From: Cryptomeria japonica
Taxonomy: Eukaryota; Streptophyta; Pinopsida; Cupressales; Cupressaceae
DNA: 64,000 nt
Assembly: GCF_030272615.1 (NCBI RefSeq)
Contig: NC_081406.1
Span: 217,194,997-217,258,996 of the forward strand
Direction of reading: 5' to 3'
Below, one piece after another: positions 1 through 9,716 of this stretch; positions within the stretch are counted from its first letter, which is position 1; every line of letters begins with the position of its first letter. Position numbers and translations under genes: made by a program. The notes under the pieces are model-generated. The model had not been told where the DNA came from, did not search any database, and was given only the letters and a program-made list of their open reading frames with translations.

Positions 1-1563
1 GAGGCCTAATTGGCTCCTTTTTCCTCACCTAGCCCAACGATGGGCATTTCAACCATAAAAATTGTTTTGAATGATGTTTAGGAGGTCTATGCTTGAAGAT
101 TTTTCATGTTTTGAGCTCCATGAGGAAAGGTTAATGACTGTCCACTTTTTATTGCACAAAAGGAGGGTTTAGTGAGGGTTTTCAGCTTGCAAACTTTGAT
201 TTGTCAACTCCTTCATGAACCAATGATTAAAACTGACTGAGGAAGTCTTTCACACCTTTGATAACATTAACCAATCCACTACCACTTTTCATTTTTCCAA
301 ACACTTGGCACACTAACTGAAAAATAAGAAAACACTCACTGAGATAGTCAATTCACTGCTCTTTTACCAGTCAGCAACATTGCACTTTTGGACTTGCAAA
401 ATTGAAGAGTTTGGGATTGGGAAAGCACCTCAATGAGGTCTTCAAACATGTAACACATCTCCTATTACATTACCTTCAAGATTCAAGGCTTGGATTATGC
501 TCCTCAAGCATTCCATGGGCATTTTGCCACATACAATTTATAAAAACCGTGAACTCACTATTTGATTACAAAATGAGAAAGATTTATGTAAGAACAAGAT
601 AAACTAGCCATCCAAGAAGATACTCAATGCCCTTGGCCAAATGTCTAGGCCTTTGTCACATTCATTTTCTCATCCAAATTATTTTTGAGTGCAAACCTTG
701 AGTTTTGTTTATGCAACTAGCCAAATGACAAACACTTGCCTAGCATTCACTCAAGTACATCTTAAAAACACTTCTTTGGCACAAAAAGAGATGTATGTAC
801 ACTATATACATATGAATCAACTTGGAAAAATCCATTGGAGGGACCCCAGACCTGGATCAACCAAGTTGATGCATTTTACAACTCCAAACCCCTGGCAGGG
901 CAGCAGGTACATAGTTTTCAAATATTTTTGTACAAACACCTTGCAAATGAAAAACCAATGAAACAATTACATGGGAAACTTTATTACATCAACATTTCAA
1001 CTTCCAAGAAGGTACAGTACGGACTTTTATTCAAAAAGAAGGAAAAACAGTCATAAAAATCAAAAAAGCATGATTTCGAATAAGATTCTCTTGTGAATAC
1101 AATCACCAACCCTTTAGAATGAGAAGGGAGGCCTTATATAGTTTCTCTAGTTGGTTTTCAAGCCCTAGTATGGACATGAGGCTTCTATAACTTCATTTTG
1201 CAAGAAAATGACAATTTTGACAACTTTTCAAACCAAATGACAACTTTTCTTGCTCAAAAAGGCATTTTTGACAACCAAGCCTTATCAACTTGCCAAAACA
1301 ACTTAGAAATGCCTAAAAACACTTAACAAACATGTTTGAATGCTCTTGAAGACATTAGGAGACCTTTTTGGCAATTTTGCACATTTTTGCCAAAAATTGT
1401 CAACTCAAGGCCTAAAAGGGAAAGTTTGATCTCTAGAGCCCAAAATGAGATCAAAACCACTAAACATGACCCAAAACAACCTAAAAAAACATTATCAACT
1501 TGACACAAGACTTTATAAACATTAAACCATTAAATACTAAAAAATGGGAGTTTTACTCAACTA
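1..1563 (-). other. Unassigned, LTR-like sequence on the minus strand
   Basis: No convincing coding frame is present on either strand. Read on the minus strand there is a TATA-like box (CTATATAAGG, about 1131-1142), followed downstream by AATAAA-type hexamers near 1028 and 983. This looks like the U3/R part of an LTR or another Pol II promoter with a polyadenylation region. No LTR ends, primer-binding site or partner LTR could be found, so the assignment is weak. The block stops where recognisable copia coding starts near 1564. Confidence 0.3.
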
Positions 1564-2900
1564 GGTACTCCTGCACCACTAAGCATTGATGGAAAACTGA
1601 AGGCACATGATGCATATTATGTGGAAGGCCTCAAACATAATTTGATGAGTGTGAGTCAGATGTGTGACAAAGTTTGCAAATTCATCTTTGACTCAACCAG
1701 TTGCCAAATAAAGAAAGATAGTACTGGTAAAGTTGTGGCAGAAGGAAAGAGAACTGATGGAAATGTTTATAATCTGAAGGAATGCTATGAGTCCCAATGT
1801 ATGTTAGGAAAAGTAGATGAAATTTGGTTGTGACACAGAAGATTAGGCCACATAAATTTTGATAACTTAGTTGCAGTAAGCAAAAAGGGGTGTGTGGGGA
1901 ATATTCCACTCATCATCAAACCAATAAACACATTTTGCAATGAATGTGTAAAAGGTAAGCAAATAAAAGTGAGTTTCAAGACAAAGGAGCACAACACCTC
2001 AAAGCCACTTGAAATTGTGCATATAGATCCATGTGGTCCAACTAGAACAAGAGCACTTGACGGTGAAAGATACTTTATGCTCTTCATTGATGACTACTCA
2101 AGGATGACATGGGGCACCTTTCTGCAAGATAAATCACAATCATTTGAAATATTCAAGATCTTTCAAAAGATGGTGGAAAAGGAAAGTGGGTACAAATTAA
2201 AATGCCTAAGATTAGATAGGGGTGGAGAGTTCACATCAAATGAATTTGAAGATTATTGTGAAAAACATAGAATTAGAAGGAAATACTCTGCTACTAGAAC
2301 ACCACAGCAAAATGGTGTAGTAGAAAGGAAGGACAAAATAGTCAAGGAGATGGCCAGAACCATGTTGAATGAGGCCAGTCTGCCGGATACTTATTGGAAA
2401 GAAGTTGTGCATACTGATGTATACACTTTGAACTGGGTTCAATTAAGAACAAACGACAAGATGAAACCTTATGAGTTATGATATGACTGAAAGCCATCAG
2501 TCAAATATTTCAAAGTATTTGGAAGCAAGTGCTTCATTAAGAAAGATATGGATGGTTTGGGAAGTTTTGACTCTAGGAGTGATGAAGGGATTTTCCTTGG
2601 TTACTCATCTAATAGAAAAGCCTACAAATGCTACAATAAAAGACTAATAAGATTTGTTGAAAGTGTGCATGTAAGAGTTGATGAAGATATGCATAGAGGA
2701 TATCAACCATAGGTTAACCGATATGATGACTCTGGTGATGAATATTTTGAAGCTCAGACAGAAACTAAACCAGAGGTAGAATCCTAGAAGGTTCCCAACC
2801 GGTATGTACAACTGAATCACCCAGAAGAACAAGTTTTGGGAAATAAGAGTGATGGTGTGCAAACTAGAAGAAGACTTGTCCGGAATTATGAATAAGTCAA
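1564..2900 (+). pseudogene. Element A GAG-pre-integrase and integrase, broken
   Basis: This would join retrotransposon cDNA to host DNA. The zinc-binding HHCC module is visible: HRRLGH just after an in-frame TGA at 1831-1833 (normally Trp), then CNEC near 1936. The catalytic core follows with VHIDPCGP, RLDRGGEF and PQQNGVVERK, giving the D, D and E positions. After PYEL another TGG-to-TGA stop (2479) ends the long frame. The typical integrase tail (VKYFKVFGSKC, then FLGYSSNRKAYKCYNKR) continues in the same frame with more stops to about 2900. It is homologous to the integrases of elements B and C on the opposite strand. Confidence 0.88.
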
Positions 2901-2934
2901 CCTATGCCTCATGACTGAAGTTGAACCCAAAAGT

Positions 2935-3960
2935 TTCAATGAGGCTAGCTAGAGACAAGAATGGATGGATGCCATGGAAGAAGAACTGCACCAGATTGAG
3001 AAGAACAAGACTTGGGAATTAGTCCCTAGACCGAAAGACAAGAACATCATTGGCACAAAGTGGGTCTACCGAAACAAGATGAATGAAGAAGGTAATATTG
3101 TGAGGCATAAACCTAGACTAGTGTGCAAAGGATACTCTCAGGTAGAGGGGATTGACTTTGAAGAAACATTTGCACCGGTGGCTATATTAGAAGCAATTAG
3201 GATGTTTTTAGCTTACTCTGCCTATAGGGGCTACAAAGTATACCAAATGGATGTAAAATCTTCTTTTCTAAAAGGAAATATAGAAGAAGTATACATGGAT
3301 CAACTGGAAGGATTTCTGTTGCATGATGATGAGATATTTGTGTGTCGGTTAAAGAAGGCTCTTTATGGTTTAAAGCAAGCTCCTAGAGCATTGTACTCAA
3401 TATTAGATCTATATCTGAAGGAGCAGGGATTCAAAAAGGGAAGTGCTGACATAAATTTGTACATAAGGAAATATGGGAATCACATGATTACTGTGGTTGT
3501 GTATGTAGATGACATCATCTTTGGTGGCAACAAGGATACTCTCTTCAAAGAGTTTGTTGATCAGATACTATCAGAATTTGATATGTCAATGCTTGGTGAA
3601 TTGACATACTTCCTTGGCTTGCAGATATTATAGAAAGATAAAGGAATCTTTATCTCATAGGTCAAGTATGCAAAGGAGATGCTGAAGAAATTCAACTGGA
3701 ATATTGCGAACTGGTAAGTACTCCCATGGTGACCGGCAACAAATTGAGTAAGAATGATGAATCACCACTGGTGGATCAGACTTTGTATAGATCCATGATA
3801 GGTAGTCTACTGTATCTAACTGCTTCAAGACCAGATATAGTTCAGGTAGTATGCATGGTGGCTAGATTTCAAGCTGCACCAAAGTAGTCACACATGAATG
3901 TTGTTAGCAGAATTTTAAGGTACCTACAAGGAATGCTCAGCTATGGTTTTTGGTATCCTA
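2935..3960 (+). pseudogene. Element A reverse transcriptase, broken
   Basis: This is a copia-type RT (RVT_2). An open stretch at 2965-3633 carries [20 protein letters not shown], the [12 protein letters not shown] aspartate block and [12 protein letters not shown], with the catalytic YVDD at 3502-3513. The frame ends at 3631-3633 (apparently CAG to TAG), continues to another stop near 3658, and shifts frame around 3690. The rest of the RT thumb and connection ([18 protein letters not shown]) is read in another frame. The active-site aspartates are retained but the protein could not be made as one chain. Confidence 0.88.
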
Positions 3961-4447
3961 AATAGGGAGATTTATCTTGGAAGCATACACTGATGCCAAT
4001 TGGGCAAGATGCATTGATGATAGAAAGAGTACAAGTGGTGGTGCATTCTTTTTGGGTGATTGGTTGGTCTCTTGGCATAGCAAGAAGAAGGACTCAATCT
4101 CCCTCTCTACTGCTGAAGCTCAGTACATTGTTGCTACTACATGTTGCTCTCAGGTTCTTTGGATGAAGCAAACTCTCAAAGATATACAAGTGGACATCAC
4201 TGATCCTATTCTCATTCGATGTGACAATTTGAGTGCAATCAACATAGTAAAGAATTCGGTCATGCATTCTAGAACAAAACACATTGCAATCAAATATCAC
4301 TTCCTCAGAGAGAAGGTTGAAGGACAGGAGGTAAGAATGGATTATGTTCTTACTAGTGAACAAGTAGAAGACATTTTCACCAAACCATTACCGGTTAGCA
4401 CTTTTGAGTACCTCCAACACAAGTTGCAAGTTGTGTCATCTTCCTAG
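3961..4447 (+). pseudogene. Element A RNase H domain
   Basis: The 156-residue open stretch at 3977-4447 is the copia RNase H that would degrade RNA in the RNA/DNA hybrid. Visible landmarks are EAYTDANWARCIDDRKSTSG (first catalytic Asp), STAEAQY (Glu), IRCDNLSAI (Asp) and HSRTKHIAIKYHFLRE near the end, followed by EDIFTKPLP. It is in frame 2, whereas upstream RT is in frame 1, so it is separated from RT by frameshifts. The domain itself is uninterrupted. Confidence 0.88.
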
Positions 4448-4563
4448 GAAGGTTTTATGTGGCTCAGGGGGAGCCATTAGTGGTCAAAGGGGGGCTTGGT
4501 ATGGATCAAAGGGTAAGAAATGTACTGGTATGTATGAAGTGAATTGTGAAAAGTTGACATCAA

Positions 4564-4579
4564 TGCCAAAGGGGGAGAT
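4564..4579 (+). promoter_or_regulatory. Polypurine tract of element A
   Basis: The purine run CCAAAGGGGGAGAT directly abuts the 3' LTR start TGTTGGCA and would prime plus-strand cDNA synthesis. Similar purine boxes (TCAGGGGGAG near 4464 and CAAAGGGGGG near 4485) lie upstream, a multiple-PPT arrangement known from Sireviruses. Confidence 0.85.
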
Positions 4580-6010
4580 TGTTGGCATTTTGGCACTAAG
4601 TTGTCATTGATGTCAACTGACATGATGGTGATCCACATAAGGGTGAGCATAAAGAATGAAGGTCTACCAGTATGAAGGATGGTTGATTGTTTATGATGAA
4701 GAGGAATAATGTTAAAAGTTGTCTCACACCACTAGAGGTGAAGATGTGCAACCGGTATAGGATGCTCTACTAGTTAAAAGGAAGAACACTTTACTAGCAA
4801 AGATTTTTACTAGTGTGTGTTTGCCAAACCGACTATGTGTTGGTAGGACGTGTCTTGATAGGTGTAATTCCATTTGGAGCTGAGGTGGTAAGTGTGTTGT
4901 GGTTGGTGAAGCCTCATCGAGAGGGTTGATGAAACTGATAATCACCATTAATGAAGGAGCCACAAATCACGGGATTGCATCTGACTGATTGCAGCTCGAG
5001 GAAGAAGAAATTACAAAGAAAGATTAGGGAGCAGTTGGCGCTTGAATCAGTGCAAAGGAAATCCGTTTTAGGAAATTCTCATAAAGCAAACTTTTGGAAC
5101 ACTTTATGTGTCATCTAAATTCATGACAAAAGATCTGATTCATGATTACCACTTCGAGGAAAATGTGCATTGGATAATGGAAACCATGTGCAGGTGCAAT
5201 CTTCAAGGATAGGTGATTGATCCAAGATAGGTGGGATTGGATCACATGAAGATTGTGTTGAAAAGTGAAAACCCTAACTGCTCAAGTTTTTGAATAGCAT
5301 TCTGGTGGGAAAATAGAGAGAAGTAATGAGAGCTCTGAATAGAATAATGGGTTTATGTTGTGAAGACTTAGGAAAAAATAGAAGGGAGAGGTAGCTAGGA
5401 GAAAACTCCAAAAGGTGTTCTAAGCAAGTTGCAGTGTGAGTGATTAAGCAAACCGGTGAGAGGATTCTATGAGTAGTTTCATAGTTTGGCAGTTGAGCCT
5501 AACTGGTAAGGTGTGGTAGAGTAGGTAGCATCCTAGTGTGACACAGTGTGTTGAGAGACTGTGTGTGAAAGGTGATTCAAGAGTTGCAAAACTGATTTGC
5601 AACAAGAAGCCTTAATTGTATTCAAATAGTATTTTAATATACATCACCAAGTTGAAGCTTGGTGCAAGGGTTGGTTCTCCTTAGGTTGGTTCCCTAAAAG
5701 TATAGGGGTTGGTGCTCCTTGGGTTGGTGCCAAAAATCTCTATAAATATGTGTTTACCTGTGAGACTGGATTTGGAGCAATAGTCTTCAGCAGCTTTTCT
5801 CACCAAGGTTTTTCCCATATTGGGTTTTCCTAGTAAATCTGGTGTTGTGAGTTTCTTGTGTGTGTATGGTCTCTTTGGCTTTCTTTCTTGTATTACCAGT
5901 TTGACTGTTTAAGTGATCAAGAAATAAACTGATATTCTCAAGTTAGATCACAAAAGGAAAAAATTAAGAACCACTGATTCACCCCTCCTCTTAGTCATAC
6001 TCTTTTTTCA
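4580..6010 (+). repeat. 3' LTR of element A
   Basis: The LTR starts TGTTGGCA right after the polypurine tract and ends in CA at 6009-6010, about 1,431 bp. A TATA-like box (TATAAATATG, 5741-5750) lies near the middle. Near the 3' end is the motif ATTCACCCCTCCTCTTAGT, which recurs in the other copia LTRs of this window. A block around 5800-5850 reads as GGTTTTTCCC followed by GGGTTTTCC, also common to these LTRs. The 3' limit is set from the CA dinucleotide only, since no 5' LTR is available for comparison. Confidence 0.75.
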
Positions 6011-6148
6011 ATAGGAAAACCAGTGACAAACTGAAGACAACAAGAGCAAGTGAATACTTGGTAATGTAAACTAGGATTCCTATTCACAATCATAGCAACA
6101 AGCAACAATGTTGATATTTGTATTGCCATCAATGCCAAAAGGGGATAT
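6011..6148 (+). other. 3' internal tail and polypurine tract of a second copia element
   Basis: The 138 bp between the two LTRs ends in ATGCCAAAAGGGGATAT immediately before TGTTGGCA, which is a polypurine tract at an LTR boundary. No coding is visible. The sequence therefore belongs to the downstream LTR, and element A's LTR end abuts the stump of another element. Confidence 0.65.
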
Positions 6149-7557
6149 TGTTGGCATTTGAATGAAGATTGCATTAATGATATGTTATGTTGTCATTGTT
6201 GTTAATTTAACTAGTAATGATATTGTTGATATTGTTGTTATTGTTGATATTATCTTGTAACCGGTAGGAAGAGCTTTGTGAAGGATAATGTAAACCGGTA
6301 TGTAAGTTTGTGAGTTAAACTGGTAACTGGTGTGTAAGGTTAAACCCTTCTATGTTATGTAACCGGTAAACCCTACCAATTGTTTTTGTTAAAGCCTAAC
6401 TGATTAAGGTTGTTGAATTGGTTATGGTGGTTTATGATCTGATGGTGACACACAAAGTCATTGTATGAAGACAAGTTCAATTGTTTTGGCACATTTGTTT
6501 GTTTTTTTGTTTGTCTACAGAATGAGCAAAGTGTATTGCATCTAATGCAAAGTGTGTGATGAGTTACTAAGCTCGATGAAGTGGTAATCAAGGAGTGGTT
6601 AAGGTTTTCTTGATTGATGTGTAGAGATTTCTATGAAATCCAGTGGTCATACTTGTACCGCCTTGTTTGTAATCTCGATGAGAGGATTGGATTTTTGTAT
6701 TGTTACTGACCTAATTGATTTGTATTTAAGTTCGATGAAGTTTTTTTGTTTTGGTGTTGGAAAGAGTTGGCTGAAATCAGTTGAGTGTGTGGTTGCCAAA
6801 CTAGATAATGAGTCTGTATTTTGAGTAATGGTAGATACAAGCTTAAATGGATCTGATCAAGCAAATGTAGTTCTATTCAGACATATCAATCAAACTCCTA
6901 TTATTTTCTAACAATTACAACAAAATTCAAATCCCCTAACCAGGTAAGCTCTAACAAGCTTGGTTACTTATTAAATCCTCTAACAAGGTGGTCCATTAGA
7001 TTGGATTCTCAAATCCTTTACTGAGGTTACTCCTTACAGGGTATTTGATTCTAACAAGGCATTTGTAGTCAATCCCTTAACCTGGTGATTACTAATAGGA
7101 TTAGTTCTTAATTGGATTTTTGTAAAAGCTTTAACAAGCTTGGCTCCTAATAGGGCGAACTTCAAAAGAGTTCAAATATTATCTTGTGAGTCCCATCTCA
7201 CCATGGTTTTTACCTATTTGGGTTTTCCACATATAAATACTTGTGTCATGTGGTGAATGTCTTTGTTGTTATGATGTTAAGGTTGATTTGATTAACTACT
7301 TAACTATTTCTGATAAGGCATGATAACTGGAAGCATTAAGAAATAAAGCATTTGGATGTTTACAAGTTAAATATTGTTTACTGTTTAGTTGTTGTAACAG
7401 CCAACCGATATTCTTATGAGTATTGATCTTGACAGTGGTATTTCATTGATAAGTTTACTTTGTGTGATTGAGTTTTAGTTTTTGAAAGTTTGTATTAGTT
7501 TTTCTATTTACTTATTCACCCCCCCTCTCAGTATTCTATCGGATACTTATTCTTTCA
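6149..7557 (+). repeat. LTR of a second copia element (3' LTR by context)
   Basis: It starts TGTTGGCATTTGAATG after a polypurine tract and ends around TTCTTTCA at 7557 (or TCA at 7560), about 1.4 kb. Shared landmarks with the other copia LTRs are the GGTTTTTACC/GGGTTTTCCAC block (7204-7230) and ATTCACCCCCCCTCTCAGT near 7514-7532. Apart from the ends and these motifs it is not obviously the same family as the LTR of element A. Most of its internal region is absent from the window. It is immediately followed by element E coding. Confidence 0.7.
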
Positions 7558-7565
7558 TCATACCA

Positions 7566-8204
7566 TCATTTATAACTCTCCTTAGTTAGTTGTCTACCAT
7601 ATCTATAAGGAATCTTAGTGGGATTCCTTCCTTCAATTGTAATGATAGGTTTTTTTGGAGTGCTAAAGGAATCATGACCATATCCACATTGAACGGTGAA
7701 AAGAGGTTGATTAGGATTAGGTGAAGTTGGAGAAGGACAAGCACCTTGGACAACAAAAAGTGGTTTACTATGTTCATTCCCATTGACCATATTGATTAAC
7801 CTTTTAGATGCATTATTCTTGTTTGAAAGTTTAGGCAAAGACATAAAGTCGTCAAGGACATCATCCAATAAAGCATGGTCATAGTGATTGAAAGGCTTAT
7901 CTTTGGACTCAAAAGGAGACATAAAATCATAGAGTGAATCATGAGAGTCAACCATGTTGCTAGCTCTAGTGGAGGAGTTGATAGGAATGTACCGATGAGA
8001 GAAATCATTCAACTTATCTTTCTCATCACCACAAAATGGCATAGTAACAAGGTTGATTAACTTTTGGCAAAATGAGGGTTTAGAAGGATTAGGGTTCAAA
8101 AACTCATCTAGAGCTTAATCTAATTCATCCTTACTAAACTCATAATCAAAAAAATTGCATACATCATCAAAAGAATAAATTTCTTGCAAATATAAATCTG
8201 ACAT
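7566..8204 (-). pseudogene. Unknown ORF behind the E-type LTR, one in-frame stop
   Basis: I do not recognise this protein. The frame begins MSDLYLQEIYSFDD at 8204, about 140 bp downstream of the primer-binding-like site. It runs to a TAA at 8115-8117 and resumes in the same frame as ALDEFLNPNPSKPSF down to the stop at 7566, about 212 residues in all. Composition is Asp-, Asn-, Ser- and Pro-rich with no zinc knuckle, protease or transmembrane signal. Two phrases are near-repeats: KPLFVVQGACPSP and QPLFTVQCGYG. Its position suggests a gag-like or leader ORF of an LTR element. A captured host fragment is the alternative. Confidence 0.5.
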
Positions 8205-8346
8205 TTTGAAATGAAAATTGCATGAAACTAAAACACACAATGCAAGGAAAATGAAAGAAACCTCTTTTTTTTTTTTAATGTTTTGAAAGCAAATGAAATG
8301 AATAAGATCTAGATATAACAATGAAATACAATTCAAATTAAATTGG

Positions 8347-8365
8347 ATTCATGTCGGGTTCACCA
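8347..8365 (-). promoter_or_regulatory. Putative primer-binding site of element E
   Basis: Six bases beyond the LTR end, the minus strand reads TGGTGAACCCGACATGAAT. It begins TGG, as required for pairing with a tRNA CCA end, and occupies the expected place. I could not match it to a specific tRNA by eye. Confidence 0.45.
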
Positions 8366-9321
8366 AAGATTTGTAGGGGAAAAAGTGAGACTAAGTATAG
8401 AAACCCTAATCCCACTCTCATACACACTCATGTAATGCGAAAGAGCCTAGGGAGATAACACACATCAGCTACTTCTTATGAGAAAGAGAGAGCCATGGAT
8501 TACCTCCTAGGTTTTCTATTCCTTTTCTTTAAATGAGAGAGATGAATGATGCACAATGTAATCTAACCTAGAAAGCAAGTAAGCAAGCAAACCCTAATCT
8601 GAGAATGCAGATCAGAGAACAACTAATACACTACTGAAAAGTATAGATTAGAAGGAAAATTAAGAGGTGTACCTATGTCTGAAATCTAAGCAAAAAATGT
8701 CTGGGACTAGGGTGCCATGCCACTATCTTGATTTTGTAATTCTGGAGCTAAAACTGATAGGAGGGATTTTGAGACCTGCAAAGAGTTGTTCTGCCAAGTC
8801 TTGTTGACAGAGGGCAAGACCATGGCACCACGCCACTATCCTAGGTAGGATCAGGGTGCCATGCCCCTATCCTTAGGGTTTCAACCAAGATTTGCAACCC
8901 AGAATTGTCCCTGTGTGCTCTTCCGATCCTGAAACTTCCAGTGATGCCTGGATCCGAACCCATACCTGAAGCTGAAAAAGAGGGTTTGGGGTGGCTATAT
9001 AGGATTTTTCCTTAGTCAAATCCCCATGTTAGTGATTTCCACCTCCATGAATAGATGATAATGTACTTAAAATGTGTGTGCAAGAACCTTGTGTGTGTGC
9101 ATGATCCTAAGGATGAAAGTAAACAACCTAGAGAAACCCTAAATAGTAAACCCTGATTGCTTATAATTGACAAAGTAAATGCTCTAAATAAACAATTCAA
9201 GGTGATCTAAAACATAAATATGAATCAAATTGAAGCTTATGCAAAGACAAGAAAACAACATGAAACCATACCCAACCCCAAGGGAGAGGTACAAGCCAAT
9301 CATTAGTCAGTGATCTCCTAT

Positions 9322-9326
9322 TGTTC
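9322..9326. repeat. Left target-site duplication of element N (TGTTC)
   Basis: TGTTC precedes the 5' LTR and recurs exactly at 12157-12161 after the 3' LTR. This is the 5-bp duplication expected of LTR-element integration. Confidence 0.85.
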
Positions 9327-9704
9327 TGTTAGAGTATTCAAGTATTTACTTGATTAATTAAACAATATTTGTTTAATTATTTAAGTTCCCTCTATCTCTT
9401 TTACGCTTAAGCTAAATTTATGTGCATAATAATTGATTCTTTTATTAATTATTATGTGAAAACCTAGGTTTTCCCTTTTAGGGTTTCTTGACCTATTAAA
9501 GGTTGAGTTCATTCTTTTCATTGTATGAAGAAGAAGGTTTTTTACATTACACATTTTGTGAATATTGAGCTCTCTTTTTTTGAGCATATTTTCTGTGTAT
9601 TTCTTTCTTCTATGATTTGGTTCCTTGCTTCTCCTTGTAACAAGTTTTTCAGCTTGCAGAGATCATTTGGGCTCCTGTGGTGTTGTATTTTCTCAACCCC
9701 AATA
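9327..9704 (+). repeat. 5' LTR of element N
   Basis: It starts TGTTAGAGTATT and ends CTCAACCCCAATA, where the terminal dinucleotide is TA rather than the usual CA. The boundary is fixed by the primer site that follows directly and by the target duplication outside. It is AT-rich, with TTAATTAAAC and ATAATAATTGATT palindromic patches. Confidence 0.88.
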
Positions 9705-9716
9705 TGGTATCAGAGC
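9705..9716 (+). promoter_or_regulatory. Primer-binding site of element N
   Basis: TGGTATCAGAGC is the canonical complement to the 3' end of plant initiator tRNA-Met and directly follows the 5' LTR. Confidence 0.92.

Larger units (their letters stand above)
1564..6010 (+). mobile_element. Element A: 5'-truncated Sirevirus-like Ty1/copia retrotransposon
   Basis: The order GAG-pre-integrase, integrase, RT, RNase H, polypurine tract, LTR is the copia order. The 5' LTR, gag and most of the protease are missing; the recognisable reading begins between protease and GAG-pre-integrase. The RT active site sits in the context YVDDIIFGG, which resembles the Sirevirus (SIRE/Maximus) branch. The frame is shared from 1564 to about 3690 but broken by at least eight stops, then shifts. 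Many stops look like CAG to TAG or TGG to TAG/TGA changes, as expected for an old methylated element. It cannot be autonomous. Confidence 0.9.

Noticed and set aside
402-961. Short plus-strand frames near the window start
   Set aside because: No domain and overlapping alternatives; the minus strand looks like LTR or promoter sequence.
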